This document shows, piece after piece, positions 11,246 through 23,279 of a DNA stretch of 64,000 nt. Numbering within the stretch: the stretch's first letter is position 1; each line of letters starts with the position of its first letter. The translations under genes were made by a program, and so were the position numbers. The notes beneath the pieces were generated by a model that was given only the letters and a program-made list of their open reading frames with translations, was not told the origin of the DNA and did no database searches. Source of the stretch: Rhipidocladum racemiflorum (lineage: Eukaryota > Streptophyta > Magnoliopsida > Poales > Poaceae); contig CM070570.1 in assembly GCA_036346355.1 (NCBI GenBank), forward strand, positions 44,345,592 to 44,409,591, given 5' to 3'.

Positions 11246-11290
11246 ACACACCACCCATCTTCGTCTGCACGGCTTAAATATTGCTGCTAA
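11246..11290 (-). promoter_or_regulatory. Candidate core promoter of the DUF632 gene
   Basis: On the minus strand a TATA-like TATTTAAGCC lies at 11280-11271, about 30 bp before the CT-rich leader-like region. The placement fits a TATA box, but there is no transcript evidence. Confidence 0.4.
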
Positions 11291-11848
11291 TAATGCAAGG
11301 CCCCTCCCGTTCCATAAAAAACTATTCCCATTTCTGCTGGATCTCTGCGCTTTAAAACACATGGAGGTATAAAATTAAACAGTATTCTCCCCTTCACAAG
11401 GTGTAGACCATCCTGGGATACGTGTGGTCAATTAGTTGTAGTTTTAAGTGGGGTGTTGGTCTCAGTATGCAAAAAAAAAAAAAAAAAAAAATCCAAATTG
11501 TTGACATGAATTTTGGTATCACTAAATTCATTATGAAATATATCTTTGAATATATATTTTTATTTATACCAATATATTTTAAGAGAAACTAGCAGTTGGA
11601 GCAGTACTTAAGCTGAATGTTGTATATATTAGACTAAATTCATTTTTTTGTATTCGTTTTCATTATAATTTTCTTGATCTTAAGTTGAATTCTTTATACA
11701 AATTTTCCGTATTTAAGTTGGTAAGTTTTTTTTTTTCACTCTCGGATGTGCTTGGATTTCCATAAGATGTATGCTCGCGTCTATTTGCAAAATAGGGGTA
11801 CACATTTTGTTAGATATTAAATCAAAGAGTAGCACATATAGTGCAAAT
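11291..11848. other. AT-rich intergenic DNA
   Basis: Upstream flank of the DUF632 gene. It holds a run of 21 A at 11471-11491 and AT-rich sequence. No gene or element ends were recognised. Confidence 0.5.
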
Positions 11849-12442
11849 TAGGGGTGAAAACGAAGCGGATATCTCCCGCTGGATCCGGGATCGAGATCAG
11901 ATTCGGAATCGGGTTTGACTATTCGGTCAGATCCAATACCGGATTCAGATTCAGGATCGGATCCGAAGCATCCAATATCCGTTAAATACGGGACATGATC
12001 CGGATATTCGGATTTTTTCTATTCGGGTATCCGAATATTTTTCTATTCAGATATCAGCAAGACCTAGCCCATTTTCATCATATTTTTTTCTATGGTAACC
12101 CATTTATATTAACAATTAGTTGGCTATATTGATCCTTAAGTGGCATATTCTTTCTACAACGTCTATTGATTTTGATTGATGTACAATTTGTTACTATAGT
12201 ATGTACTCGTATAGTTTTAACTTAACATATATTACTCTATATATGCATGCATTATCCGTATATCTTTATTCATTTTCGATCTGAACCAATCACATATTTG
12301 TTCTGTATCCGTATCCCGAATAACCCGGATTCATATCCGTATTAGACTAGCTCGTATCCGGTTTCGAATCCGAGAAAAAAAAGTATAGGTTAGGCTACAA
12401 AAAGAGTAATATCTATCTGTACCCGGTCTGATTTCACCCCTA
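11849..12442. mobile_element. Non-autonomous hAT element (Ac/Ds-like)
   Basis: The ends are an exact 11-bp inverted repeat, TAGGGGTGAAA at 11849-11859 and TTTCACCCCTA at 12432-12442. The flanks are a perfect 8-bp target duplication, GTGCAAAT, at 11841-11848 and 12443-12450. Both are diagnostic of the hAT superfamily, and the end resembles the Ac/Ds end CAGGGATGAAA. The 594-bp interior has no transposase. Near both ends it is crowded with GGATCCGG, CGGATAT and ATCCG motifs, like the subterminal repeats that bind hAT transposase. Confidence 0.93.
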
Positions 12443-14569
12443 GTGCAAATAGTACTAACCAATGAGATACAGTATTACCAGGCAGAACAATCCATCCTGA
12501 CTGACAAAGCTGTTGGTTTGGTACGACTCGAGGAGAAGGAAATGTAGCAGCTGATGTACTTCTAGAATTAGTCACGACACAAGTTTGGGGTAACCTGTGG
12601 GTGGCGCTAGCGGTTATCCAAGACTCAAGAGCAGAAAAGGATCGGCGCAATACAGCAACCGCATAGATTGAGATAAACCAAACACGTCACCAACGAAGAA
12701 AAAGAAAAAGAAATGCTAGCTGGCTGGCACCCTTCCGAGTTGCCACTGTGCTTCCTAAACTAACCCATAATTGCTACTGTCCTTCCCTTCCTTTGCCAGC
12801 TCCTCTTAATCTATTCATTCCATCTAAATTTATAGTGTATATTCTAAAATGATTTACTTATAGATATATAATAGTTTTAATATTTTAATATTAATTAATG
12901 TGATATCCGTTTTTACAGGTAATTAATATTTATCTTTACTTTATATATATTTGCATAAATACATTAGATATAGTGCTTATAAATAATAATTATGGGTAAT
13001 TTAGCCATTTTCAATATCTTCTTTATCCATCGGTAAACGAGCTCGTTACTTGCTGTACTAGCACAGACCGGTTAAACAAGTATTGGTCTGAGAAATTCTA
13101 AATTTAAGTTTTGATTTTTGAACTTAAATTGATGAACAGCATTTGCAGACGACGATCGTTAAACAGGCGGTAACCGGCCAAATCCAAAAATCGAGTCCAA
13201 ATTTTATTCGATAAAATTCGATCGGTTTAAGAAAAAGGTAACCGGTACCAGGGAGGGTCCAATATTTTTCCCCCGTTTTCTGTTTCTAAATCCTTAGTTC
13301 ATCATGCGCGTTAAAAACATATGCCGTGTGATCGTAGCTCTATGCACGACTGTAAACCTGCTTATGGCCCTGTATAGGACTGTATGTATGATTGGCGGTG
13401 TATTAGGTGGATCCTGCCCGGTCGAATGCATCACCATACTACATCCACCTTCTCATCACACAGGAGGTGGCGCGAGAGTAGCTTGCTCTACGCGTCACTC
13501 TATAAAACAACTTATATAAATCTTAAAGTAAATAAAAGGGTAAATGATCACAATCTATTTTTTATTTATGCTTTAATACTTATACAATTTTTAAATAGTG
13601 ATACATAAAAGCATCTCTCTTTCTTGAAAGACGACCCTGTATTTGGGAAAACTCCATGCTCATGGGGACCAGATTTTTTTAACGGGGGGCATAATTATAA
13701 ATGTCTAGTAAAAAGAAGGGGAGAAAGGGAAGGCATTTACTTTACTTTATAGTACCAGGGGTCTCCTCTTCATGTGATGCATGAATTTGCAGCTGTGCCT
13801 GCTGTCCATCAGCAGCTACACGACCACCGTTGCAGGTCCTGCGCGGTACACACTTAACAACATCACAGGTTTCAGAAGAATTGACAATAGCTTTTTTCCA
13901 CTAGAGTATGAACAGCTCGATAACAGCATCTCCTGTGTTTATTTACGCTGTATATGTAGCGTACAAGATACACATCTTTAAAAATTAAAGCTGTACATTT
14001 TTACAAAGGAAAATAACAATCAAAGATATACATTTCAAATAAAAGGCATATATCTCTCTTTCTTTTTGGTGATTTTGAGCCACGCGAGAGATGAATGTGC
14101 ATTACAAAGGTCGAACGAGACAGGATTTGAAAACGCGCAAGTTCAATGTATCGGTATGTATGACTTAAAAATTGTAACATTGTTTGTTATACCAAATGTA
14201 AAATCTCAACATAGCAAACGCTACGCTTGTGCGAAACTACGAGCTTCATTCTCATAACAATCTGTCACTCTACCCATTTCCAGATATCCAAATGATAAAC
14301 TGAACAAAAGAAGAAGAAAAAGAGGATCAGTCAGACTAATTAAGGGATTGAACGTTAGCTGCAGATGCGTCCACAACAGCAAAATCATTTGATTGCATAG
14401 TGCAATGCATGCAGTTTTTGCACCATAATTTAGCATCCCTCCTACTAGCACCAACGATGGAGTAAGGCAAACTACCATATTTTCTTGAAGGGAAAGAAAA
14501 ACGGTAAGAGTAACATACATTTTTTTTTACTGCCTAAGAGTAACATACACGGTGGATAGTTAAGCTATT
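12443..14569. other. Intergenic DNA without a recognised gene
   Basis: AT-rich in 12800-13060 and 13500-14060, mixed elsewhere. One open frame (12390-12650, minus) crosses the hAT end and is not convincing. About 13540-13615 resembles 42980-43060, so part of this is a dispersed repeat. The right end abuts a copia LTR. Confidence 0.45.
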
Positions 14570-15037
14570 TGTTAGATAACCTCGCTATCGAATAGTCCGG
14601 AGTTGCCTAATAGATCTAAACTGGAGAACAGAGAGAGAGGGAGGGAGAGAGACACAATATGAGGAGGAACTGCTCTGCTATTTTTTATTTTCTTATTTTC
14701 GTGTACAATGGGGTGACCCACTGCCTCCTATTTATAACCTACAGCTAGGGTTTCGGGAGAGTCCACATGGGCCACGATGGGCCGAGTTTCCTAACACTAT
14801 TGACGTCTACTTTGTGCCCTGAGCCCGTGACCGATCCTAGCGCTAAATGTGTGCAGCCTCGTCATCTCGTCCGCTTCCTTGGACATCTTGTCTGCAGTAA
14901 CCCGCTAAAATGTTTGTGGAAGATTGAAAAGAATTGGGAGCAATTGCGCACATGCTTCTAAGTCAGATCCTAAAGACTAGGACTCTACTGTTAGCCTGTT
15001 ACACAAATGTTACAACAGATGTATGACTATTTCAACA
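14570..15037 (-). repeat. 3' LTR of the copia element
   Basis: On the minus strand it begins TGTTGAAATAG just after a purine tract and ends TTATCTAACA at 14570. A TATA box (GGTTATAAATAGG, minus strand) lies near 14737-14725. The partner LTR is absent, so the ends rest on the purine tract and the TG/CA rule. Confidence 0.72.
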
Positions 15038-15050
15038 CCCTCCCTCAATC
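15038..15050 (-). promoter_or_regulatory. Polypurine tract of the copia element
   Basis: The minus strand reads GATTGAGGGAGGG immediately before the LTR start. Confidence 0.8.
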
Positions 15051-15069
15051 TTATCCCTCTAGTATAAGT

Positions 15070-15411
15070 TAAGATTGTATCTGAAACTCTGCAGAGGAAG
15101 AGGCTTGGTAAAAAATGCCAACTGTATGATCTTCTGACGTGATGAATCGGATGTCTAGCAGTTTCTTTCCAACCTGTTCTATCAAGAAGTGAAAATCCAC
15201 CTCGATGTGATTGGTGCGAGCATGGAAAACGGGATTCACTGATAGGTAGGTCACCCCCCAGATTATCACAACATAGAGACAATGGTCTCTTCTGAAAAAT
15301 GCCCAACTCTTTCAACAGCGACTGACTCCAAACAACCTCAGCTATCGCATTTGCAAGCCCTTTGTACTCTAACTCAGTACTGGACCTGGATACAGTGTGT
15401 TGCTTGTGTGA
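15070..15411 (-). pseudogene. C-terminal half of copia RNase H
   Basis: It reads KQHTVSRSSTELEYKGLANA and then WSQSLLKELGI. After a frameshift near 15270 it continues NPVFHARTNHIEVDFHF, then KKLLDIRF. These are the final copia RNase H blocks. The frame continues the piece that ends at 18843 once the inserted LTR and one copy of its duplication are ignored. Confidence 0.87.
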
Positions 15412-18400
15412 TGTAACATGCCAAAATTTTGCTTTTCTTAAATTCATGTGTGATTTGGCACTTTGGTAAATTTTTGGAATTTTCTGGAAATTATTTGGAT
15501 TTATTTGGAATTATTTGAATTTATTCTCTTTTGAAATAATTAAAGAATTTGATTTTGCAAATAAAATTTTGTTAGAAATATTTTATTTGAGTCCAAAATG
15601 TTCCAAAATATTTTCCAGAATTTTTCTGGAATTTTTCTGAGTGTTTTGCTATTTTTAATGAATTAATTGAATTTCTGAGAAATTATTTGGAATATTTAAT
15701 CGTTGAAAAAGTCGAACGGGTTTTATTGTTTCATCCGATCAACCCAAGTCGACTTTGAGTCCGAGTCCGACCCGAGCCACCAATTCGAATCAACCCAACC
15801 CCAACCCAAATCGATCCCGACCGTTGGATCGCAGGATTGGACCGCACCGGTTCGAGCCGTGACCGGGCCGGATCCGGTTCCGCCCGTGCGATCGTGGCCG
15901 TTGATCGCGCCACGTGGACGGTCGCCCATCGTCGTCTCCACCGAGTCCGAAACGGACTCCGCCGCCGCGTAGCCGCCGCGTTCGGTTAGGTTTCTGTTTT
16001 GCGCACGCACGCCGAGGGTATTTAAGGACCGGGACATGTCCCGAGGATCGCCTTGACCTCACGCACCTTTTTCCTAGCCGCCGCCACCTGGAACGCCCTG
16101 CCGCAGCCGTAACTGCTCGCCGGAGTTGGAGCACTCCTCCGCCGCGGTTTTCGTCGATTTCCGTCTTCATCCGCCATCCTCGGCCGCGTGGGTGCTCGGA
16201 TCCGGAAACCTTGCGACGAGCCACGTCGAGCCACACCATCCATCTCGCCGAAGCTCGCCCGCAGCGCCGTTCTCCGTGTCATCGTCTTCGTCTTCGGCAG
16301 CCAGGACCCCGCCGCGTCACCATCACCTTCGCTAAGCTTCCCCACCGTCCGATCAAGATCGAACGGCTACGGTGAGTCGCGTGTTTCCCAAACCCGTAAG
16401 AACTAGATTGGATCTGGACCGTTGGATCAAGATCCAACGGCCCAGATCGACCACGTCCGCTCCAACGCGTGTAGCCCAGATCCAATCCTAGCCGTGGGAT
16501 TTCAAACCAACGGCTCGGATCGAGCCACGTGTCCGGGGAGCCGAACCGCCGCGCTTCACGCGGGGCGCTGAAGGCTGGGCACCGACACGCCGCCCGCTGG
16601 TCGGGCCGATCGCGACCGTGACGCCACCCATGACGCTACCTGGGTGGGGTCCCACTCGCCGACGCCCGCCGAGCCCGCCGACGCCACCCGAGGGGTCCCA
16701 CCGTCACCAAGACGTTGAGTCAGGACCGAGTCCACGCGGACCCAAACCGAACCGTGGACCAAGTCTATGGATCGGCTGACGCAATAAATCGATTTTTCAA
16801 TAGAAAAATAATTCGGAGGAAAATCACGCTGACGTCATAATCGGTTTTTATTTTAAGAATAAAGATTTAATTCGGTTTATTGATTTTAAATTGAATTTCA
16901 AACTTCAAATGCTTATAACTTTTGCATTTTAACTCCGATTTGGGTGATTCAAATTTCTAAATTTGTATAAAATTGAGATCTACCTAATGATGAATTTTAT
17001 TTAATTTTTGGACTAAAGTTTTTCTCTGTAATAATATTTAATTGATTATTTAAACTTTAAATGCTTGTAACTTTTGCGTTTCAACTCCGAATTTGACGAT
17101 TCCAGTTTCTAAAAATTTATAAAATTATGCTCTCTCTGTTTATGAACCTTATTTGGATATTTGGACACTTTTTGTCTACTGTTTATTTATTTATTGCTAT
17201 TTGTACGTTTTACGAGTAGACGTTGAAGTGCCCGAAGGCTTCGAAGGAGAAGTGTTGACCCAGGAGCCAACTCAGGACCAAGAACAAGTACTCTTTGAAG
17301 GTAAGTTGTGCTTTGACCATGTTGATCCCAATTTCAAATTAATTCGATTTAAAACTATTGCATGCTAGTTTAATTAGAAAATACTTTATTTAATTATGGG
17401 AGATTAGATAAATGCCAAATTGCTGTATGACACCTTGGTTAATTAAATATGTGCCATGATCCCTTGTCACCCTAGTTGAGGATTAAATAGTTGGACATTA
17501 CTAAATTGCCAACATGGGAATTTAGATCGTTGTAGTATATTGCTTAGACCTGCTACGTGCCCATGACATGATTTTGGACAATCAAATGTTAATATTGACT
17601 TAATGATATATTGAACCTGTTTTGGAAAGGTATCATGTGATGTTGATGGCACGTGGTGCATGGTAATCAACTGGGGCTTGATAAATAGTTTTCGATCGGG
17701 GCAGGTGGCAAGAATGATCGGGTGGGCCAGTTGTGGCACTGGGAACGTCGATTTGGTTCTTCGGGTAGTCTTGCCCTTGTCACCCTAAGGATTTAACCTT
17801 GCAAGCCTTTGAACTGAGTCAAGCGTGCAACCACATGTCTGTAATGGGACAGACTTGGTTGATTAAGTTGCTAATAACGTACCTGTGGGACCTCAGGATG
17901 TCAACTACACCCTTTGTGTAGTTGTATGCGAGAGGAGCGTCATCGGGCGCGGCAGGTACCCATCTAACGGTGGTTTGGCCTAAACTTCGCCTTCGCTAAG
18001 GGAAGGGTTAGCGTGCAACACCGGAGAGGACCATTTGTGCTGTTAGAAGTTTCCGAAAGACTTTGTTACGGACACTCGCCTTTGTGGTGTTTGGCTGTAT
18101 CTTGTGGGTAAAGTGCATAACCTCTGCAGAGTGTAAAATCTATTCGAATAGCCGTGTCCGCGGTATTGGACATCGCTCGGGAATTACAGTCAAGGGTTAG
18201 ACTTTCTTGAAAATAACTTGGACTTGAAAGGTTGTGTTTGGTTTAATAATGATGTTGTTGGAAATGTGGAGTAGAATCGGGAAAGATGTTTATTTAAACT
18301 CCTGGAAAAGTTATTGATGTTATACTTGTTGCTACTGCTTTCGAATCTACTTATGATACTTGTTAAATGCTCTTTACTGCAAATATGCCTTGAGCCACTC

Positions 18401-18837
18401 CTTTGTATTAAGCCATGCATGTAGTATATTAGCTGCATTCTGTGCATGACTGGCTGAGTACCAAGTACTCACCCTTGCCGCAATACAACACCAGTTGAAG
18501 AAGAGTCTACACCAGCTTTGGAGGAGGAGATCCAAGAGGAACCGTCTAACTAGGGAGCGAGCCCAGTCAGTTGCCTGTGGTATACTGGATGGCGCCACGA
18601 TGTTATCTTATTTTCCGCTGCAGTTATTTCTCTTTTAATAAGTTTCGCCCTGCGAGGCGTATATTTGTAACTTGACCATAAGGTCAAGCAACCAGTTTGG
18701 TTAACTATTTAAGTACCTTATTAATTCGTTGAGTATGATTATGATATTTACCAATGTTGAGACTGTGTGCACTAGCGCGTTCCTGGACTAGTGCTGAATA
18801 CACAGAGGGTCCGGATTTGCAAATTCGGGTCCCGACA
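15412..18837 (+). mobile_element. Solo LTR of a chromovirus-type gypsy (Tekay/Del-like)
   Basis: A 3426-bp LTR starting TGTAACATGCC and ending GGTCCCGACA. The perfect 5-bp target duplication TGTGA is at 15407-15411 and 18838-18842. No gag or pol is present, so this is a solo LTR left by recombination between the two LTRs of a full element. It is the same family as 36335-40546. A TATTTAAGG box near 16019 marks a likely promoter, so most of the LTR is downstream of the start site. The stretch 15730-16770 is GC-rich, with several palindromes of the form CCGTTGGATC/GATCCAACGG. Open frames in it are compositional. Confidence 0.92.
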
Positions 18838-20960
18838 TGTGAGCTCCATGAAATAAGAATGGTGCCGAAGTAAACTGCAAAGCCACTGGTGGACCTGTGG
18901 TCATCTAAGCAGCCAGCCCAATCCGAGTATGAAAAAGCACTTACAAGACTTGAGCAAGACTTCCTGAAGTGCAGCGCCATATCTGAAAATTCATTTCACC
19001 ACCGGCCAGTGATCTTGTGTGGGAGCATGCAAATACTGACACACTTTATTGATTGGATAAGATATATCAGGATGAGTTACTGTCAGGTATTGAAGAGCTT
19101 CGACAATACTTCGATATTTGTTTGCTTCTATGTCAAATAAAGGTGTACCTTGTACTCGTGATAGCTTTTCACTTGATGACATTGGAGTCGAGATGGGCTT
19201 GCAGTTCACTATGTTTGCTCCGGCAAGGATATATCCAACATATCTCCTTTGTAGAAGTACAATCCCATCGTTTAATAGAGTCACTTCTATGCCAAGAAAA
19301 TAATGCAGCTCAACCATGTCCTTGATTGCAAAGTTTTGTGTTGCTGACTAAGTAAGTCTTGTGTGGCCTAAGCAGAAGAACTTGCAATAATAATATCATC
19401 AACATATATTAACATGTATATGATGTTACCATTGTGATTGTAAATGAACAGCGATGTGTCAGCCTGTGATGGAAAGAAACCAAGCTCCTCAAGCCTTGAA
19501 CTCAGTCTCGAATACAACGCTCTTGGCACTTGTTTGAGACCATATAATGCCTTATCCAACTTGCATACTTCATGTGGATGATCTGGATCTTCATAGCCTG
19601 GTGGTTGCTTCATATAAACATCTTCCTCTAGAACTCTAAGCATAAATGTGTTTTGCACATCTATCTATCTAAGACACCAGCCACAAGAAACAACAAGAGA
19701 AAGAATGGGTCTCACTGTTGTTGGTTTTACCACAGAGCTAAAAATGTCTTCGTAGTCCAAACTGTGCCTTTGCTTGAATCCTTTCGCAACTAGCTGAGCC
19801 TTGTACCACTCGATACTACCATATGCCTTTGACTTCAATTTGAAGATCCATTTACTGTCAATTAAATGTTGGCCATGCTGCCTTGGAACAAGATGCCATG
19901 TCTAATTTTGCCGAAGTGCATCAAATTCAGCATCCATATCTTATCGTCAATGCTGATCCTGCATCGCATCCTGATGACTTGGTGGCTCAATGGGCTCAGC
20001 CATAGTAGTAGTACTGAACATGATATGCATCCCCTTGGTCGTGTACCGGACTATGCCATCATGAAATGCTTCAGCTTGTGAATGCCATGTTGCAGCCTAG
20101 TGCGCATACCTTGTTGTGGAGGTGCTGGCACAAATGTAGGAGTGCTGGAGGTTGGCTTGTCTACATCCTCATCACCAGCAGGATTAGTAACATAAGCACT
20201 AGCAAAGGAGTGACAATATCAGGCACATGATCTCTCACGGTAGAGGGAATGGTGTGTGGGCTGCTGTTGAGATGGAGAGGTAACAGAACATCATTAGGCT
20301 AGAAGGAGGTTGTGTGTGCAGCACCATCTTCAGCAAAAGAAAAAAGAATTCATCAAAGTGCACATCTCTAGAAATATATACGCGCTCGGATTGTTTGTCT
20401 AAACATTTGTACCCCTTATGGAAATTGATGTAGCCAATAAATACACATCGTTTGGATCTAAATGAGCCTGTATTTGTTTTATGGCCGTAGGTTTGACCAG
20501 CATGCGTAGCCATAGGTTTTAAGGAGTGTATAGTCAGGTTTAGCACCGAAAAGCTTTCCCATGGGAGTACATTGTTGGAGGCAGCTTGTTGATCAAAAAG
20601 CAAGCAAAAGTAAAATCCTCATCCTAGAATTTTAATGGCATGGACGATTGTGCTAGGAGACAAAGTTCAACCTCAACAATGTGTCGATGCTCCCTCTGAG
20701 CTGAGCCATTTTGTTGGAGTGTGTGTGTGGGCAGGAAATGAGATGCCTAATACCATTTTGTTGGAAAAGTTTGTGTAAGATTTGATATTCCCCTCCCCAT
20801 CTAATTGAATAGCAAGAATTTTCTTATTTAGCAGTCTTTCAACATGAAGTTGGAATTGAACAAAAATGCGAGCAATGCCATACTTGAATCTAATTGGATC
20901 GAACCAGACAAACTTGCTGAAATCATCTATAAAACTGACATAACAACGAAAACCTCCCAC
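18838..20960 (-). pseudogene. Copia integrase, reverse transcriptase and start of RNase H
   Basis: The integrase core appears as SVGGFRCYVSFIDDFSKFVW (20960). Its C-terminal region follows (KRCVFIGYINFHKGYKC, VYISRDVHFDE). The reverse transcriptase then reads EEDVYMKQPPGYEDP, LDKALYGLKQVPRA and the intact active site MLIYVDDIIIA. Next come LHYFLGIEV and KPISTPM. RNase H begins YSDWAGCLDDHRSTSGFAVY. Several stops and frame changes, for example at 19660-20230 and near 20970, make it a pseudogene. The catalytic Asp pair is still present. Confidence 0.88.
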
Positions 20961-21041
20961 TGAGGTGTAGGCAGGACCTCAAACATCAGTAAAAATAAGA
21001 TCTAAAGGAGCATTGGATACATTCTTTGAAATATGAAATCC

Positions 21042-21640
21042 AAAATAGGTTTAAGAGTAACAAAGATAAAGAGAAGTCCAAGGTCAATCTCATTGAGTAT
21101 GAGTTTGGTAGCTCATCTGAGGAGGAGGAGACGGAAGTAAACATAACTGAATGGGTCAAGGGGAGTAAGAAATCCATAGTTTGTTCTTGTCTTAAGCTGA
21201 TCAAAACTAAATCGGAGAATAAGTATGCTTTTGATGTGAATAAATGTTATCGTATCTATGATTTGCTACTGCAAGAAAAGATTATATGATTACCTGAGGG
21301 TCACATATTACCATCGGTTGAAGAAATTAAGAGACGAAGATATTGCAAATGGCACCATTCTTTTCGCATAATACTCGATTGCAATATTTTTTGTTAGCAG
21401 ATACAATCGGCTATAGAAGATGGCCGATTAAAATTCGCCGAGGAGACAACTATGCAATTGGATACCAATCCTTTTTTGGTCAACATGGCTAGTTGCTCAG
21501 CAAAGGGGAAGGAATTGGCACAGGATGATCAGATCCGGTCACTATCAACAACGACTAAAACCTCTCAACAGGTTGATGTGAAGGCAACCATAAAAGGCGA
21601 TGAAATGATCAAGATCACGGTCGGTTCTATTTAGATTGAT
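21042..21640 (+). pseudogene. gag remnant of the Tat-type element
   Basis: The frame from about 21042 reads FDVNKCYRIYDLLLQEKI, has a stop, then the zinc-knuckle-like LPEGHILPSVEE and CKWHHSFSHN. The next frame has QLDTNPFLVNM. Tat gag proteins end in this way. The 5' two thirds of gag are missing. Confidence 0.8.
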
Positions 21641-22227
21641 ACCGACCGTGAAGTTAGACATTCGAAGACAATAAAACCAAGAGGTGAACTCCAAGTCAGC
21701 AAGTGGTACAGAGCTAAAAAACCCCGTACAACCATGAAAGTTAATACAGAAGAATAAGCCAACGTTCTCCCAATTATTGGCTAAGTATGAGAGGAGGGGT
21801 TAAGGATTGCGGCGAAGTCCCCCCTCATTGGCTAATAAATGCGCATCGACCAAGTACCGCTGAAAGAGCTCATGAGCGGTGCTCTTTTTGGCAATTTTGT
21901 TGTGACAGGGGGTTGTCTTAGCCATCACCATATGTTTGTCCAATGCAACATTATCCTAGGCAAAGCCAAGAGCATCACCCACCGGTTAAAAAGAGATTGT
22001 CTGGATTGGCCCAAGAATGACAAGAAGATGACCAGAAGAGGCCAGTCAGTGAGAGGATTTCTGAGCTGGTCCAGACGCAGCCATGACCAGACCAAAGACA
22101 TGAAGAGTCAGTTGAGTTGAGCTTGATGGGTAAGATACAAAAGCTAATAGAGCCTAATCCACGGTGGTATCCTCCAAAATCGAGTAAGTCACAGAGAAGA
22201 CGGCTTCAACACTTGACAACTTAGGAG

Positions 22228-22863
22228 ATGAGGAAAGCCGATCATGAAAAGAGAAGGGATGAAGATTTCAATAGGCTTCGTCCAATCAAGCTTGTCAAGA
22301 AAGAATGGAGGAAAAAGGAAGTCGTTCGGGATGAATTCGATTCAGCTGATGACTTAGATTCACCTATTATTCGTAACAATTCATCACCATCGATGTATAT
22401 CAACATGGTGTTTACATTGCTTGCAAAGTTCAATGTATGTGCACCATCGACTAAAGAATCATTTGTCCAACTGTGCTTTGGTTCACAGTATGCTATTTTT
22501 GAAAAGCCCTAAGATGATCAGCGGCATCTGAGGCTGTTGTATTTGAAAGGCCACATCAACTGTAGGCCGATATCAAGGATGCTGGTGGATGACAGGGCAA
22601 CAATTAATTTGATGCCTTACTCAATTTGTAAAAAGTTAGGCAAGTTCGATGAAGATCTTGTCAAAATCAATACGGTGTTGAATGACTTCACCGAGGACCC
22701 CACTAAAGCCAAAGGTGTCATGGTGACCGAGCTCACAGTTGGTAGCAAGATTTTACCGATAGCTTTCATTGTTGTTGACGCCAAAGGAAGTTTAGTGTGT
22801 TGCTTGAAAGAGATTGAATACATGCCAACTGTTGCATACCATCGACTATGTATCAGAAACTGA
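22228..22863 (+). pseudogene. Protease region of the Tat-type element
   Basis: Two frames. The second reads YLKGHINCRPISRMLVDDRA, then TINLMPYSICKKLGK and VTELTVGSKILPIAF. It aligns with Tat proteases, whose active site is normally D-G-G-A. Here it is D-D-R-A, so activity would be lost. Confidence 0.8.
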
Positions 22864-23279
22864 TGCAATGGAATGGCGACGATGTCGAGGTAATCAAGGC
22901 AAATGCATCGGCTCAGATAGTCGTGGCTAGTTCAAAGGCTAATTGGCAGCATGATGGGGCCGAATGCATATCAGGCAAAGTACTCGAAGATGGTGACTTC
23001 ATATGCATCAGTTAGATGGGTGTAACCCCGATTAGCATAAGTCCATGTACCTTTAATCGGACGAATGAGATTTTACGATGATGGAGTCCAAATCAGCAAT
23101 GAAAATTTTGCAAGACAAAATGCAATGCTATCGGCAAATGACGAATAGCTATGAAGCCATTGAGGATTTCAAAGATATTGAGAGGCTTGGGCAAGGTTTT
23201 ACGTCTTCAAATCCATTAGAATAAGTAGATGTAGGTAATAATGATAGCAAGAGGCCAACTTTTATTAGCTCAAAATTAA

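Larger units (their letters stand above)
14570..21041 (-). mobile_element. Truncated Ty1/copia element split by a solo LTR
   Basis: On the minus strand, integrase core (20960-20673), reverse transcriptase (about 19900-19000), RNase H (18980-18843, then 15411-15070), purine tract and 3' LTR follow in copia order. A 3.4-kb LTR interrupts RNase H at 15412-18837. The 5' LTR, gag, protease and integrase N terminus are missing. At about 21041 the sequence switches abruptly to a plus-strand gypsy element. Stops and frameshifts are frequent. The sequence without the inserted LTR is about 3 kb. Confidence 0.88.

Noticed and set aside
12390..12650. 86-codon minus-strand frame
   Set aside because: It crosses the right end of the hAT element into flanking DNA and has no recognisable motif.
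15703..16762. Long open frames in GC-rich DNA
   Set aside because: They are inside a solo LTR, overlap in several frames, and reflect composition and palindromes.
19053..19325. Plus-strand frames of 60-90 codons
   Set aside because: They are shadows of the minus-strand copia reverse transcriptase.
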